A DNA stretch of 64,000 bases from Dermatemys mawii (Eukaryota > Chordata > Testudines > Dermatemydidae), in the NCBI GenBank assembly GCA_007922305.1, contig ML677334.1:55540720-55604719 (forward strand), given 5' to 3'. Below, one piece after another: positions 22,247 to 33,515 of this stretch. The notes beneath the pieces are model-generated. The model was not told the DNA's origin. It did no database searches and saw only the letters and a program-made list of their open reading frames with translations. The position numbers and the translations under genes were made by a program. Positions within the stretch are counted from its first letter, which is position 1. The number at the start of each line of letters is the position of its first letter.

Positions 22247-22378
22247 GAACAGGAGTACTTGTGGCACCTTAGAGACTAATAAATGTATTTAAACATAAGC
22301 AATTTTGTTAATCTTTAAGGTGCCACAAGTACTCCTGTTCTTTTTGTGGATAACACAGTTGCTACTCTGAAAATTGAA
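22247..22378. mobile_element. PLE end arranged as a palindrome, copy 2
   Basis: Left arm 22247-22283 and right arm 22304-22340 are inverted copies of the PLE terminal sequence (starting GAACAGGAGTACTTGTGGCA). They match at 34 of 37 positions with a 20-base spacer. The right side continues 'tttttgtggataacacagtt', then 'gctactctgaaa', the usual outer end of this family. The left arm reaches only 'cataagc', just before the hammerhead-like part, which is missing. In RNA, two of the three mismatches would be G-U pairs. Confidence 0.75.
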
Positions 22379-23435
22379 GGACGAAAGGCTCTCTCTAATA
22401 TTTACTATGCAAAAGGCTAACTTTTGTACTGTAGTTCGATGGGGCTAGCATTACCTTCTTCATTAAAGCAGAGCATGAGAATTGGAAAGCTATCACTAAG
22501 ATCATTGCTCCCTCTTTGCAGGAAGAGGGATCCAGGGAACATGCATGGAAATGTCTAAATAACTCCCTGTTTTAGCTAAGTTTCTATCCTGGCCATCCTA
22601 CAAAAAACAGACTTTGGTCTGGATTCTGATCTCACACCCCCACAAGAACTTCATGGATTTCAATAGACTTACGCCAACATAACTAGAAGCAGAATGAGGC
22701 CATTCATGTTTATGCAAAAGTTGAGTAATGTGCCAGTGTTTAACCACAGTGGGCTTGATTCTGGGTGACACAGGTAAAGCAAGCACTGCAGCTGCAGTTC
22801 TATGGGTAATTCTCATGTAATTGACAGTAAGTTACAGCTTTCTAATGCTCCACGAGTTGGTTTTTACACCAAAAATGCACAAGTGCTGACATAATTGTAA
22901 GAAAGAGCCAAAGCTGTGGGCCTTACAGCCATGGCCTTTTTTTCACTTATTCATCCCCGTAGCAACAGTAGCAGGTCTCCAAAGGTATTTTAATCTCCTG
23001 ATCCTGTCATGACTGCTAGGGAAACATGAAGAGTTCTTACAAGGGTAAGAAGGATTTCCTGGGCTCAGTGTGAAAATAGTTGCAGTCATTTCCTAAGGCA
23101 AAGGTTGAATAAATTTGGAGGTGAAAAATGCCAATCTGGAAAGCTCTTCCTTCCATGCCCCAGCCACAGGCTAACTGGTGCAATACTCCTATGATAGCCT
23201 GCAAAGTGACCCTTCCCACTCCTGACAAGCACTGGCCCTATTCAGTCACTTTGGTTTTTAATCTCTCCAATCTCCTGAGTGAACAAATCCTGAGTGACCT
23301 CTCCAAGCAAATGTGTTTGGTATGGGGGTGATCATCCAGATAGGACAAGACAGACAGATTGCCATTTCCACGCTCTGTATGCTAGCCATAAAGTTGAATT
23401 AAAAAGGCAATACAGGAACAGCAGCATGAATGGGA
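22379..23435. other. unique sequence, no gene seen
   Basis: Mixed composition, short open frames only (22598-22816 and 23037-23228 minus; 23128-23331 plus), and no recognised domain or repeat. Confidence 0.35.
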
Positions 23436-23439
23436 CATC

Positions 23440-24105
23440 TCACCAGGGGACTGCAGCAAAGGGGCATTGTTTCATGCTTCTACTGGATGTTGTCTGTATA
23501 CATCAGCTTGACGCTTGTGATCATAGCAGACTTCTGGCTCCTCTGGTTTTCCAGCAGCCACTTACACTGCTTCTACTCAGATATCTATCCAGAGAAAAAG
23601 AGCATTGTGAAATTCTGTTAGCATTGTCCCCTTCTGGCTCAGCTACCCCCTTTTTTGGAGTTGGCAGCACACACTCCTCTTCAGCCCGCTTTCTGTGCTC
23701 CAGAGTCACCACCTTGGGAAAGAGCCCTCATTCTCACCCAGCCTACTTCCCTAGAATCCTTCCAGATACTACTTCAGGTCAGAGTCTTCCCCCAGGAGCC
23801 CAGCTTGCTCCCTGTGCTTCCTCAGAACACATCCCCCATAGCACAGTTACTGCTCTCCTGCAGCTCTTTCCCTCAGGCAAGTTTCCACTGTGCCTTTTGT
23901 CTCTCCTCTGTTTTCAGATAGCTCCCACCTGCCCCTTCATGACTTGCTCAGGCTCTGCCCCTCCAGGTCTTTGAGTCACCTGATCTCCTTTCCTCTAGAG
24001 CTCAGGTGCTCTCTTTCAAGCCCAACTAGGAGTCAGTTGACAAGTCACAAAGGCACGTGCCTCTTGTTACTTAGAGGGCTAGTGCCACCCTGTGATAGGA
24101 GGATC
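23440..24105. other. C/T-rich block, possible LTR-type repeat, unidentified
   Basis: Opens a 226-aa frame (23294-23974), but its content (P/S/L-rich, no domain) follows from C/T-rich DNA. The right edge 'agggctagtgccaccctgtgatagg' resembles one end of long terminal repeats that I recall from reptiles, read in reverse. It directly precedes the PLE reverse transcriptase and may have inserted into that element. No duplication seen. Confidence 0.25.
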
Positions 24106-24160
24106 AGGTCAGCAGTCTTCCAAGCGCTGAATACACATTATATACTGTATACACTGTATA

Positions 24161-24612
24161 CTCACCCACAACTATTTCAGATTTGGAGAAGATTTATACC
24201 TTCAAGTCAGCGGGAATGCTATGGATACCCGCATGGCCCCACAGTATGCCAACATTTTTATGGATGACTTAGAACAACGCCTCCTCAGCTCTCGTCCCCT
24301 TACGCCCCTACTCTACTTGCGCTACAAGCAACAGCTTCAACATCTGGACCCATGGAAAGGAGGCCCTTGAGGAATTCCATCAAGATTTCAACAATTTCCA
24401 CCCCACCATAAACCTCAGCCTGGACCAGTCCACACAAGAGGTCCACTTCCTAGACACTACAATGCTAATAAGCAATGGTCACATAAACACCACCATATAC
24501 CGGAAACCTGCTGCTATGCTTTCCTACATGCCTCCAGCTTTCATCCAGACCACATTACATGATCCATTGTCTACAGCCAAGATGTAAGATACAACTGCAT
24601 TTGCTCCGATTC
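24161..24612 (+). pseudogene. Penelope-like reverse transcriptase fragment, broken
   Basis: From 24161 the frame reads LTHNYFRFGEDLYLQVSGNA, then MAPQYANIFMDDLEQRLLSS and PLTPLLYLRY, typical of PLE reverse transcriptases around motif B. The catalytic Y-x-DD segment that should follow (about 24325-24345) is altered and about 2 nt shorter, so the frame shifts. Coding then continues with HGKEALEEFHQDFNNFHP, TINLSLDQSTQEVHFLDT and GHINTTIYRKP to about 24560. A further shift precedes RYNCICSDS at about 24590-24612. The N-terminal RT motifs and the GIY-YIG endonuclease are not present. A dead remnant. Confidence 0.85.
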
Positions 24613-24619
24613 CTCTCCT

Positions 24620-24795
24620 ATTTTGTGTAGCGTTAGGTGGTTTCTGAGCACATTTATTAGCATAGATTGCTTGTAGTGATAGGCATCTTCCTGCAGCCCA
24701 GATTTAGCCCATGAGAAGGGCAGGGCTTAGGACACAACATTGTAGTTGGCATCTCCCAGCAGTAGGCTTGGAAGGATTAGATTTTTGCTGGTGAA
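24620..24795. repeat. tail fragment of the tRNA-palindrome repeat family
   Basis: 'taggcatcttcctgcagccc' and 'gagaagggcagggcttagg' followed by 'tggcatctcccagcagtagg' parallel 2260-2300 of copy A and 20780-20850 of copy C. Only the tail is present. Confidence 0.4.
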
Positions 24796-26320
24796 TGTTG
24801 ATTTCACCGTATAGACAAGATGAGGAAAAAATACTTCTATCAATAATAATCAACATTTACAGAGAAGCAAAGTAGGAAAAATGCTGCTATTCTATTAGAG
24901 TTGGATTTAAGCATATTTTGACATGTCACATTGGCAATTTGTGTTTTAATGGTTATAAAGCTTTTAACATTTTGAATTTCAATGTCTGTCATTAAATAAT
25001 TGCTGTCTGACGCCCCTTGATTATGTGCTCTTATAGTGTGTTACTTGCTAAATAGTGTGCATTCAGGTAATTAAAGACTTCTGTTCTATTTTGTTTAGGT
25101 TCTTAATCTATGCCCTCCAGCATGGTAGCTGAACACTGTTATATCTTAATGCGAAGGGGCAGACTTAAGGTTATGCATGCAGTCTTAACTTTAGGCTTTC
25201 CTGATTTTTATGTGATTAAACGTGCAACTTGAATATTCTATTAATGGAGGATTTTTCCTATTGAATTGCCTAGATTTTTTTAAAAGACAGAAAATGGGGG
25301 AAAAAAGAAAACATTAAAAAACAGCACTTTCCAGGACTTCAAAGCTCTCTGGGTTACTAAAAAATTTCAATAAGATATGTAAATTCCATCATCTGGAACT
25401 ACTATATTTGGCTAGATACAATCAGTATGCCCTAGTACATCTGCAGGAGAGAGCCCATCTCCCACACAGCGTAAGAGCTCCACAAATGGCATTTGATGTA
25501 TTAGCTTTTGACCAGGGTTTCAACTTTTTAAAGAATATTTCCTTTGCCCTAATTAACTTGCAGACTTTTTGCTTTTTATTTTTCATGCGTATGTATACTA
25601 ATCATCTACTCCTCTGAGATGGTGTTCTGAACTAGCTGGAAGCCGATTCCACGGAATTTACGTTCTTTATTTAGCCCTTCAGACTGCTAATTCCCTCAGA
25701 GTTTTAAAGTTTGCACTTTAAAAGTTTTTCTTCATCTATTCGCATACCAAACCTACTTCCACTGTGAGCATTCTTCCCCAGTGGAGCATCTGTACTCAGC
25801 TTCTGAATTTAGGCACTGATTAAGTAAAGCACTTAAGCACATGCTTAAATCTCGTTGTCTTCAGTGGGAGTTAAGTGTATGCCTTAATTCTGAGGATTAA
25901 ATCCTGTGTATTATTGCCTCAGATTAAGTCAAGGGTTACCTCCTCTCCTCTAGGAGTTAAAACTTGCCAGTTGTAAAATAAGTCATTTATTGCATTTTTA
26001 TTATAGCAGGTATTTTCTTGGGCACACTTTACATGTTGTATAGCCAGCAAACACACTCCATCCCCTAGCAGCACAATGACTTAAAGGTCAGAGACAGGGA
26101 AAAAACCTAGCCTGTAGGCTAAATGCCAGGAATTCCAGAGGTCACAGCTAGTTGAAAGTCTGGACAAAGATGTATTGATTAACTGGCTCTCTAACCTCTA
26201 CTATGACATACTAGCCAACAAGCTAAAATGGGGTAACTAAAATCATGTTAGTAGTTGTTATTGTCACATTAGATTTTGAAGATTCTATAGTTTCTTAATG
26301 TACTATCTGTCTTATTAGAG
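24796..26320. other. unique sequence with one short palindromic repeat
   Basis: 25810-25900 has 'aagcacttaagcacatgctt' and 'ttcagtgggagttaagtgta', a weak inverted repeat typical of short reptile palindromic elements. No other feature was recognised. Confidence 0.35.
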
Positions 26321-26324
26321 AAAA

Positions 26325-26472
26325 CAAGGAATACCTGTGGCATCTTAGAGACTAACCAGTTTATTTCAGCATAAGCTTTCATGGGCTATAGCCCACTTCA
26401 TTGGATGCATAGAATGGAAAACACAGAAGTAAGATGCATTTATATACACAGAAAGCAGAAAAAGTTATACTC
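26325..26472 (-). mobile_element. Penelope-like element end, copy 3
   Basis: Nearly the same wording as copy 1: 'cttagagactaaccagttta', 'tttcagcataagctttcatg', 'ggctatagcccacttcattg' and 'aagtaagatgcatttatata'. The two copies differ by few substitutions over about 130 bp, so they come from the same subfamily. Truncated on both sides. Confidence 0.75.
26369..26410 (-). ncRNA. hammerhead-ribozyme-like motif in PLE, more degenerate
   Basis: Minus strand: CCAATGA core (26398-26404), stem II GTGGGCT/AGCCCAT (26381-26396), GAAA (26377-26380), short GC-TTAT-GC stem III, then TG. Compared with CUGAUGA it has changes at both U4 and G5, and G at the expected cleavage position, as in copy 1. Stem II is identical to copy 1. 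Very unlikely to self-cleave. Confidence 0.45.
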
Positions 26473-26859
26473 CTACACTTAGATCTGTAAATCTGTCACA
26501 GGGATTCCTAGGTAAATAAATTCCATTACCTTGGTCTTTTGATAGTTTTTAGGTTCTTAATGTTTGGTTTAATTCCTCCATTTCTATAACGTAACTGAAA
26601 CTATGCCAAACCCACTGGTGTTTGGTTTGCATAGCTTTGAGTTTGCTGGGTAGTGTTTTGAGGGAATCTAAAAACTCAGGTTAAACCGTGCAAACCCTTA
26701 ACAAGTTTTGCTGAAATTGACATAATTTGCTGTGACACTCAAGCCCACAAATCCGGCATGGGCCTAGCCAGGCCTGCTACCCTTTTCTGACTTCATTGGG
26801 GTGGGAGTTGCCAGCTGGCTCACAGGTGCTTCCTAATAATAATGATGAATGATAATTTC

Positions 26860-27520
26860 TGGCACTTCTGCTGGTGAGGCCTGAGCTGGAGTACTGTGTC
26901 CAGCTCTGGGTGCTACACTTTAGGGAAGATGTGGAGAAATAAGAGAGAGCAGAGAGGTGCTGGGGCTCAAGCAATTATTTTACTTTCATAACAGACGTGG
27001 AAAGCCCAGAGGTGCCAGGGTTATGAACTGCCAAGCCTAGAGGTGCTGCCGGGGCTCAGTCCTGACAAGCTGTGACACAAATTAAGCCCTGGGAGAGAGT
27101 CCAGAGGCCAGCCATACAAATAACACAAGGTTTAGAAAAACCTGACCTATGAGGAAAGGTTAAAAAATATTAAGGCACATTTAGTCTTGAAAAAAGAAGA
27201 CTGAGTGGAGGACCTGATAACATTCTTCAAATATGTTAAGGACTGTTATAAAGTGGATGGTGATCAGTTGTTCTCCATGTCCACTGAAGGTAGGAGAAGA
27301 AGTAATGAACTTAATTGACAGCTAAGGAGATTTAGGTTAGATATTAGAAAAAATCTTTCTAACTCTAAGGGCAGGTAGGCTCTGGTATCTCCGTCACTGA
27401 AAGATTTTAGGAACATGTTAGACAAACTTGTTAGGGATAGTCTAGGTCTAAGTTGCCTTGTCTCAGAACAGGAGGCTGGACCAGATGACCTCTTGTGGTC
27501 CCTCCCACCTCTACACTTCT
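26860..27520 (+). repeat. CR1 LINE 3' end, invaded by a short hAT
   Basis: 'gagctggagtactgtgtcca' encodes the PELEYCVQLW block near the CR1 ORF2 C-terminus. After the insertion, 'cctgacctatgaggaaaggt' (YEERL), 'ttaggttagatattagaaaa' and the tail 'gaccagatgacctcttgtgg' follow in CR1 order. Frameshifts are present throughout. Confidence 0.75.
26951..27092. mobile_element. short hAT-like MITE inside CR1, 5'-truncated
   Basis: Interrupts the CR1 block between GAGAGAGC (26943-26950) and GAGAGAGT (27093-27100), a 7-of-8 duplication. It shares 'ggggctcaagcaatt', 'aagcctagaggtgc' and the terminus ACAAATTAAGCCCTG with the element at 1650-1777. The CAGTGCTTAATTTGT end is missing on the left. Confidence 0.65.
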
Positions 27521-27524
27521 ATTA

Positions 27525-27705
27525 GTCCATGGCACCTTCTATCCATAGAGCTCAAAATGCTCTGCCAGCGTTAATGGATTCATCATCACACTATTTCTGA
27601 GAAACAGGTATTAACTGCTATCGGCATTATCCCCATTTTACAGGGGACATGAGTCACAACTGACTTAAAGTTGAGTAAAGACATCAAGGGATAGCCCTAA
27701 GGATT
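27525..27705 (-). repeat. MIR-type SINE, minus orientation
   Basis: 'catagagctcaaaatgctct', 'aacaggtattaactgctatc' and 'tatccccattttacagggga' are the reverse complement of MIR blocks, in the right order. Confidence 0.55.
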
Positions 27706-28360
27706 TACTATGTGATACAAGAAAGGCAGTACACATAGTTTATTTTTGATAACTTTATTCAACATCCCTTATTATCCTCTGCTATTCTCTACTGTCGTGT
27801 CTTAGGATCATGACAATTAAAACCAAACAAGGTCTGTTAAATAATGAAGTGCTTCCCCTCACAAGATAGTCTGCAATAGGTGATGGATCTGTTACTAAGA
27901 TGACATTGCACTTTATTTTGGATAGTGTCTCGCTTGTGGAGTTAAAATGCAGCATGTAGCTGCAGAAGTGTTACTTCTATCCCAGTTCCTTCAGTATTAT
28001 GATTTCACCAACTGTGACATCTTCTAAGCGTAAAGGAAATTTTGTGAAAGCATTGTGAGGTCTCATGCAGCAAAAGGCTTAATAGGGTATCAAGACAACA
28101 GCGTTAGAAGCCTTGGAGTCAACTGTCCTTTCACTGATGCTTTACTTTCATGAGAGACTACAGATAGCTGTACAGTACACTGATATTTTTTGCTTTCATC
28201 TTTTTATTGAAAAGGATGCCAAAGGCAGCTGCTTTGAAAATATTTCAAATGACTGATGTGTGATTACTGTCTCTTTAAGGGCTTGATCCTCCACAGTGCT
28301 GCATGCCCTCACCTCCCACTGATATCAGTGAGAATTATAGACTCTCAGCGTCTCATTTTG
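27706..28360. other. unique sequence, no gene seen
   Basis: No domain-bearing frame. 28270-28345 ('gatcctccacagtgctgcat', 'cactgatatcagtgagaatt') may be a short palindromic repeat end. Confidence 0.35.
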
Positions 28361-28369
28361 GATCTAGAC

Positions 28370-29219
28370 CGGGGTGGGCAAACTTTTTGGTCCGAGGGCC
28401 ACTCGGGGCTTCAAAATTGTGCAGAGGGCATGGTAGGGCAGGCCCCGCCCCCTATCTGACCCCCAACCACTTCCTGCCCCCTGACTATCCCCCTCAGAAT
28501 CCCAGTCCATCCAACCCCACTTTCCTTGTCCCCTGATCACCCCCTCAGAGACCCACGCTACTCTGCCCCCCAGAACCCCACCCCCATCTAGCCCCGAGCG
28601 ATCTGTTCCCTGACTGCCCCCTCCCGAGACCCCCCACACCCTAACCACCACCCCCACCACCTAAGCTCCCCCCACCACCAACTGGCTTACCTGCTCAGCC
28701 AGGCGTGGGGCCCAGTGGCTCACAGTGCTCCACCCAGCACCCTGGCCGGGAGAGGCCCTGCGGCTTGTCGTGGTCGACCTGGCACCCCAGGTCTGGAGCG
28801 AGGAGCTCTGCGGCTTGCAACGGTCGGCCCGGCATCCCGGGCCAGGAGCGTGGAGCTCCACGGCTTGCCGCGGTTGGCCAGGTACCCCGGCTCAGGGCAT
28901 GGGGCACGCGCTGGGCCTGGTCCCCTGGCCGGGAGCGCGGGGCCGCCGGACTTTCCGCGCTGGGCCCAGCCCCCCAGCCAGGAGCACGGGGCCGTGGGGC
29001 TTTCCGTGCTGGACCCAGCCCCGAGCGTGGGGCCGCAGGGTTTTTCGTGCTGAGCCCGGCCCCACCGCCAGAAGCGCGGGGCTGCGTCGCTTGCTGCACT
29101 CAGCCTGGACCCCTGGCCAGGAGTGCGGGGCCGTGGGGCTTGCCGCGCTCGGCCCAGGGCCGGATAAAAATGGTCGGTGGGCCGCATGTGGCCTGCGGGT
29201 CGTAGTTTGCCCACGTCTG
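28370..29219. mobile_element. 850-bp GC-rich hAT element with internal minisatellite, perfect TSD
   Basis: Ends CGGGGTGGGCAAACTTTT and TAGTTTGCCCACGTCTG, flanked by ATCTAGAC at 28362-28369 and 29220-29227. The right two-thirds is a degenerate tandem array of a roughly 50-60 bp unit built around 'ccaggagcgcggggccg...ttgccgcgctcggcc' (about 28730-29160). All the overlapping open frames here (up to 166 aa on both strands) come from this array. No transposase. Confidence 0.85.
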
Positions 29220-29227
29220 ATCTAGAC

Positions 29228-29520
29228 TGTTCTCAGTGGTACCAGCTGACAGAACAAGGAGAAATGGTCTTAAGTTGCAGTGGGGGAGGTTTAGGTTGGA
29301 TATTAGGAAAAACTTTTTCACTAGGAGGATGGTGAAGCACTGGAATGGGTTACCTAGGGAGGTGGTAGAATCTCCTTCCTTAAAGGTTTTTAAGGTCAGG
29401 CTTGACAAAGCCCTGGCTTGGATGATTTAGTTGTGGTTAGTCCTGCTTTAAGCAGGAGGTTGAACTAGAGGACCTCCTGAGGTCCCTTCCAACCCTGATA
29501 TTCTATGATTCTATGCTCTC
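29228..29520 (+). repeat. CR1 LINE 3' end
   Basis: 'ttctcagtggtaccagctga', 'gggggaggtttaggttggat', 'gaagcactggaatgggttac', 'aggacctcctgaggtccctt' and the tail 'tattctatgattctatg' match CR1 in order. A small frame (29236-29430) is the remnant C-terminus and 3' region. It abuts the hAT duplication directly. Confidence 0.85.
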
Positions 29521-31839
29521 CAGTCAGCAGCTTGCAGGATCAAGCCAAAAATGAGAGACTCTGCCATATTGTGTGACGACATTCCAGTATACCAGATCTG
29601 ATCATTCATCTGTTCACCTTTCTGATTCCTTGCCTTCTTTTCATTGTCCTTTTCCGTAGTGATCACAGACACTTGTGTTTAAACAGGCATTCTCTCTCAC
29701 CTAGCTTTGCTTTCTGCATGACCATATGACGTGACAATGCTCAGCCGCTGGTATCACAGTTGTTTCCTTGGCTACATAGGTGTCACAAGCACAGGGTTAC
29801 AAAAAGTCACTCTTGGATGGAGCAGAAGGAGAAGCTGGGTTGGGAGTGAAAATCTTGCAAGCCTCCTATCTGTAATAATAGCAAGGGAAATACCAATGGT
29901 ACAAGAAACAGATGTTTTTGTATCAGTTAGATATTGGCCAAAATCAGAACTGCTGATCCAAACCCTTTCAGTTTTTAGGATGTGAGACATTTATATTTGA
30001 ACCCCAGGTCTGAACGTTCCCTTCTGCCTTTGTCTCTGAGTTGGATGCAGAATCTAACAAGAAAAGCTAATGGGTGGAAGATGTCATAAAATGGTAGAAA
30101 CCGCACAATATCTCTTGACTTTGCACAATTTTTGCCTTCATGGCAATTTTTGCCTTCAATTTTTGCCTTCATTTTGCATTTCATGAGGTTTAGGCACCAT
30201 CAAATCCAAAGCCCTGACGTGGGCTCAGACTGGAACCTGAGCCCTACTCTGAATGACATTCTTTCCATCTATCCCTAGCATTAATTTTTAGGGGGCGGGG
30301 GCATTTTATACCTCAGCTAGTGTAAATGAATCACGCTGTTCTGAATTATGCCATGTGACAATCTGGCTCATTGATGTTTGGCTCACTTAGAAAGTTCCAC
30401 TTGGACAGAAATTCTTATTTTTTTGAAAGAGGAAATGGAATTAATATATCGTTTACAATAGGTGTTCCAATTGTCCACATTGTAAGGAATGGCTGGAGAG
30501 TCTGTCAACTGGTTCCTTTGTAGTTTGGTCCTCTCTCTTTCTCCCTAGCATGCTTCACTGCTGCTTAAAGAAGAAACAGAATCAAAATTTACTATAATCT
30601 TCCAGTGGATTCTACTGTACTGCTATTGTACAGCTTTATAATAGAATCTACACTGTGATCATAATTCAGTCTTGTAGTGTCCTAAATTTTCTGGCACAAA
30701 GATTGCTTGGAGGAATAACCCCTTTTGTTTGGCACATTGAAGCCCAGATTGCTATGACTGCAGCTCATGTTTTGTTCATGTATATACATATGTATGTATT
30801 TCCACACTCTGCTGTTTTCATTTCTCTTTGAACAGCGAGGCTTGTGTGTTTGCTTGTTTTAAATTTCTGCAGCAAGGGACTATAGGAGTTTCTCTTTCTA
30901 TTTGTTCCCCCAACTCTTCTTGCAGTTTAACAAGTCAAATACAAAACACCAGGGGAATAAACATCCACACGATGGTACTGTGCCTGATATCGCATCATTG
31001 ATTGGATATACTGCATTGGAACATCACACAAAAGAGCCTATAACCAAAAAAATAAAAAAATAAAAAATTCAGTTGCCTGAAGCTTTGAGCTTTCAAATTA
31101 GGCTAAGAGGTTCCCTTGATAACCAGCAGTGTTGAAGCTTTCAGTATTATTTAGCTGCCCAGATATCAGTAACATTTTTCACTTAGAAAGGCCCAGACAG
31201 CTCTAAAACCAATTAAGGTAACCCACCTCAACACTTCATGATCAAACAGTCTATCTAAAAATCTTCAGTTTGCCAAACATAAGTGGGAGTAAATGCTGCT
31301 CTCCATACCTTAACACTATCTCAGTCTGTGCAGCCTATTTTGCATCAAAAGATCCATTTGAAAGTAGAGATCCCTTAGAGCTAAATGTTCTAAACTGATA
31401 GAAGAATTTCTAGTGGCACACCAGCCTAGAGCCATATTTTTATGAGGACATCACTTTCTATTTCTAAGCTTCAGCATGCACTCACGCTTTCTCATTGCTA
31501 GGAGCCATGCCACATCAAGTTGCCTCCTTCCCAGTTTTTATGTTTGTTTTTTTTAAATGGAGTCCAGTTTTCTGCCTAAGTTACGGCTATCTTTTTGCTA
31601 AATCGCTAGACACCTAACTAACCACAATGGAGGTGTCACAAGCCAAAAAAAAAAAAAAAGGATCGTAGGACTTAGATTACCATTAAAATAGAGCTCAGGA
31701 CAAATCTGGTTTTTAATCTGATTACTTTTGAAAACAGAGATTTAGGACATATTAAAAAATTATCAGACAATAGTAGGTCTAAACTGTCGGCTACAGGTAG
31801 TCAAGGCACTACCCTTTCTTTGCAGAACTTACAGTTCAG
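29521..31839. other. unique sequence; one short tandem
   Basis: No gene. 30127-30172 has three imperfect copies of 'aatttttgccttca'. 31645-31660 is a poly-A run. Open frames at 29731-29985 and 29975-30184 show no domain. Confidence 0.4.
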
Positions 31840-32040
31840 AGGTCTGATCCTGCAACACTCCCCTACTCATATGAGTAATCTTTACTCACTCTCACTGACT
31901 TCAATGGGACTACTGGCATGAGCAAAGGTTTGCAGGATGGACCCTTTAATTATAAACTCCTTGGGGCAGGGACCAGGAGTCCTTGTGCATCATGCATACC
32001 ACTGAGTGCACTATTGGTACTTACTGAAACAATAATCATT
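31840..32040. repeat. short palindromic repeat plus old SINE-like tail
   Basis: 31843-31942 begins 'gatcctgcaacactccccta', ends 'gcaaaggtttgcaggatgga', and has 'cactgacttcaatgggacta' at the centre: a palindromic amniote-type repeat. 31955-32035 ('ctccttggggcagggaccag') is the repeat tail shared with 14545 and 3345. Confidence 0.45.
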
Positions 32041-33335
32041 TTGGGATATGACTGAATATGATCTGCTGTACTGTCATATTCAGCAGAATTCCTTGATTTC
32101 GTAATGAGGGGAAATACTGCTTTTACAGTAACGAAGCTAGTTTTTCTAATGAAAAGGAATAAGGGTTTTAGCTGGTCCCAAGCATAGCAAAGGCATTAAA
32201 TTTTTCTAAACAAATGGCATACTAGTTTCAGTCCTAAAAATTCCAAATTCATCAAAGGAAGTAGGAATTTTTTAATGTTAAAAGAAGAAAGATGTGCTGT
32301 TATAAATCAGCATCTTCAATGCCTTTATCTATATAGCCTGCAAGACATCTGCAGAACATTCAGCAATTAAATATGCCTCCAGCTGAACAATAATTTTACT
32401 GCTTGGTCTGCATATAAATGAGAATGAGTTAAAGGTGGGTGTTCAAGCCAGTCTCACTTGCTGTTAATATCCTGTGCTCTGAACTGCTCATAGAATCACC
32501 CTGAAGTCTGACAAGGCCACTTGTTAGGTTTTTTTTGTTTTTGTTTTTGTTTTAAAACTTATAGCAGGGATAAGTGATAATTGTTCATCATCGTGGATAG
32601 CTAATTGCTGTCGCTGAGGCTAAGTATCCACATAAAGTCTGCTAAAGAAGACTGGAGGGCTCACAGGACAGGAAATGGGTGACAGTGCACTCCACCTTCA
32701 GGTTCCTAGCTCAGATCATGCCAGGTCAGTCTTTTTCTTTCTTGCCCCTTTCCTACTTTTATAGCCTTCTTCCAAAACTCATGATTGTAGACCTGGTTGT
32801 TGTGCAAATTAGTTTCTCTAAGGTCCACTTATATCCGGTCCATGTATTAAGTCTTTGGCCTCCCCCTTAGCTGTCTTCCATTCACGATCATTTCAAGGGT
32901 TACCCTCCCAATGTAACTCATGGGTCTCCACTAGACATAGCCTAGCCTCCCTCAACTTAGCTTAGCCTCCTTCAACTTGTCTTCAGTTGGAGCACCCCCA
33001 TTAGGCCCTTCCCAACATCACTTCATTTCCTATCATGGATCGTCCAGCCATTTAATCATCTCAACATCTTAGTGTAAAACAAGCAAGGTCAGCAAGTTGG
33101 CTGCACACGATGGCTTTTATGAAATAAAATTCAGATTGCATTCCAGTTTTCAGTGTACTGATGTCCACCCAACTGATGGAACCCTGATTGACGACTTCAG
33201 GAGAAAACCAAAGAACTACATTTTCGGCCCTAAATAAGCTCTTGGAAAACGTAAGTGGGGGAAAAGATACACTGCTTTCGCCCATTCTATTTCAGTCTGA
33301 GGAAAGAGGACCTTAGTCTCTAGCGGGTCAATGGA
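32041..33335. other. unique sequence, no gene seen
   Basis: Mixed composition. A poly-T/GT run at 32528-32552. 32940-32990 has two close copies of 'tagcctcc.tcaacttagcttag'. No domain-bearing frame. Confidence 0.4.
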
Positions 33336-33344
33336 ATGCTTGTT

Positions 33345-33515
33345 AAAAATAATATTTTGCATTTGTAGAGTGCATTCTGTGAGAGCACCTCAAAGCATTT
33401 ACAAATGTTAAATTATTTAATGAAGCCTTACCGCAATCCTGAGGTGGATACGTCTTTTTACCCTCATCTCACACATGAAAAAAACAGATGCACAAATAAC
33501 TTGCATCTTGCACCT
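33345..33515 (-). repeat. MIR-type SINE, minus orientation
   Basis: 'tattttgcatttgtagagtg', 'aaagcatttacaaatgttaa', 'accgcaatcctgaggtggat' and 'tttaccctcatctcacacat' follow the order of a reversed MIR. Confidence 0.55.

Noticed and set aside
23294..23974. 226-aa open frame on the plus strand
   Set aside because: P/S/L-rich product of C/T-rich DNA, with no domain, no conserved start context and a likely repeat origin.
28730..29160. CRISPR-like repeat array
   Set aside because: The units are contiguous and degenerate with no unique spacers, inside a transposon of a vertebrate genome.
28695..29225. Open frames of 112-166 aa on both strands
   Set aside because: All fall inside the tandem array of the hAT at 28370-29219. 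The repeated protein words mirror the DNA repeat.
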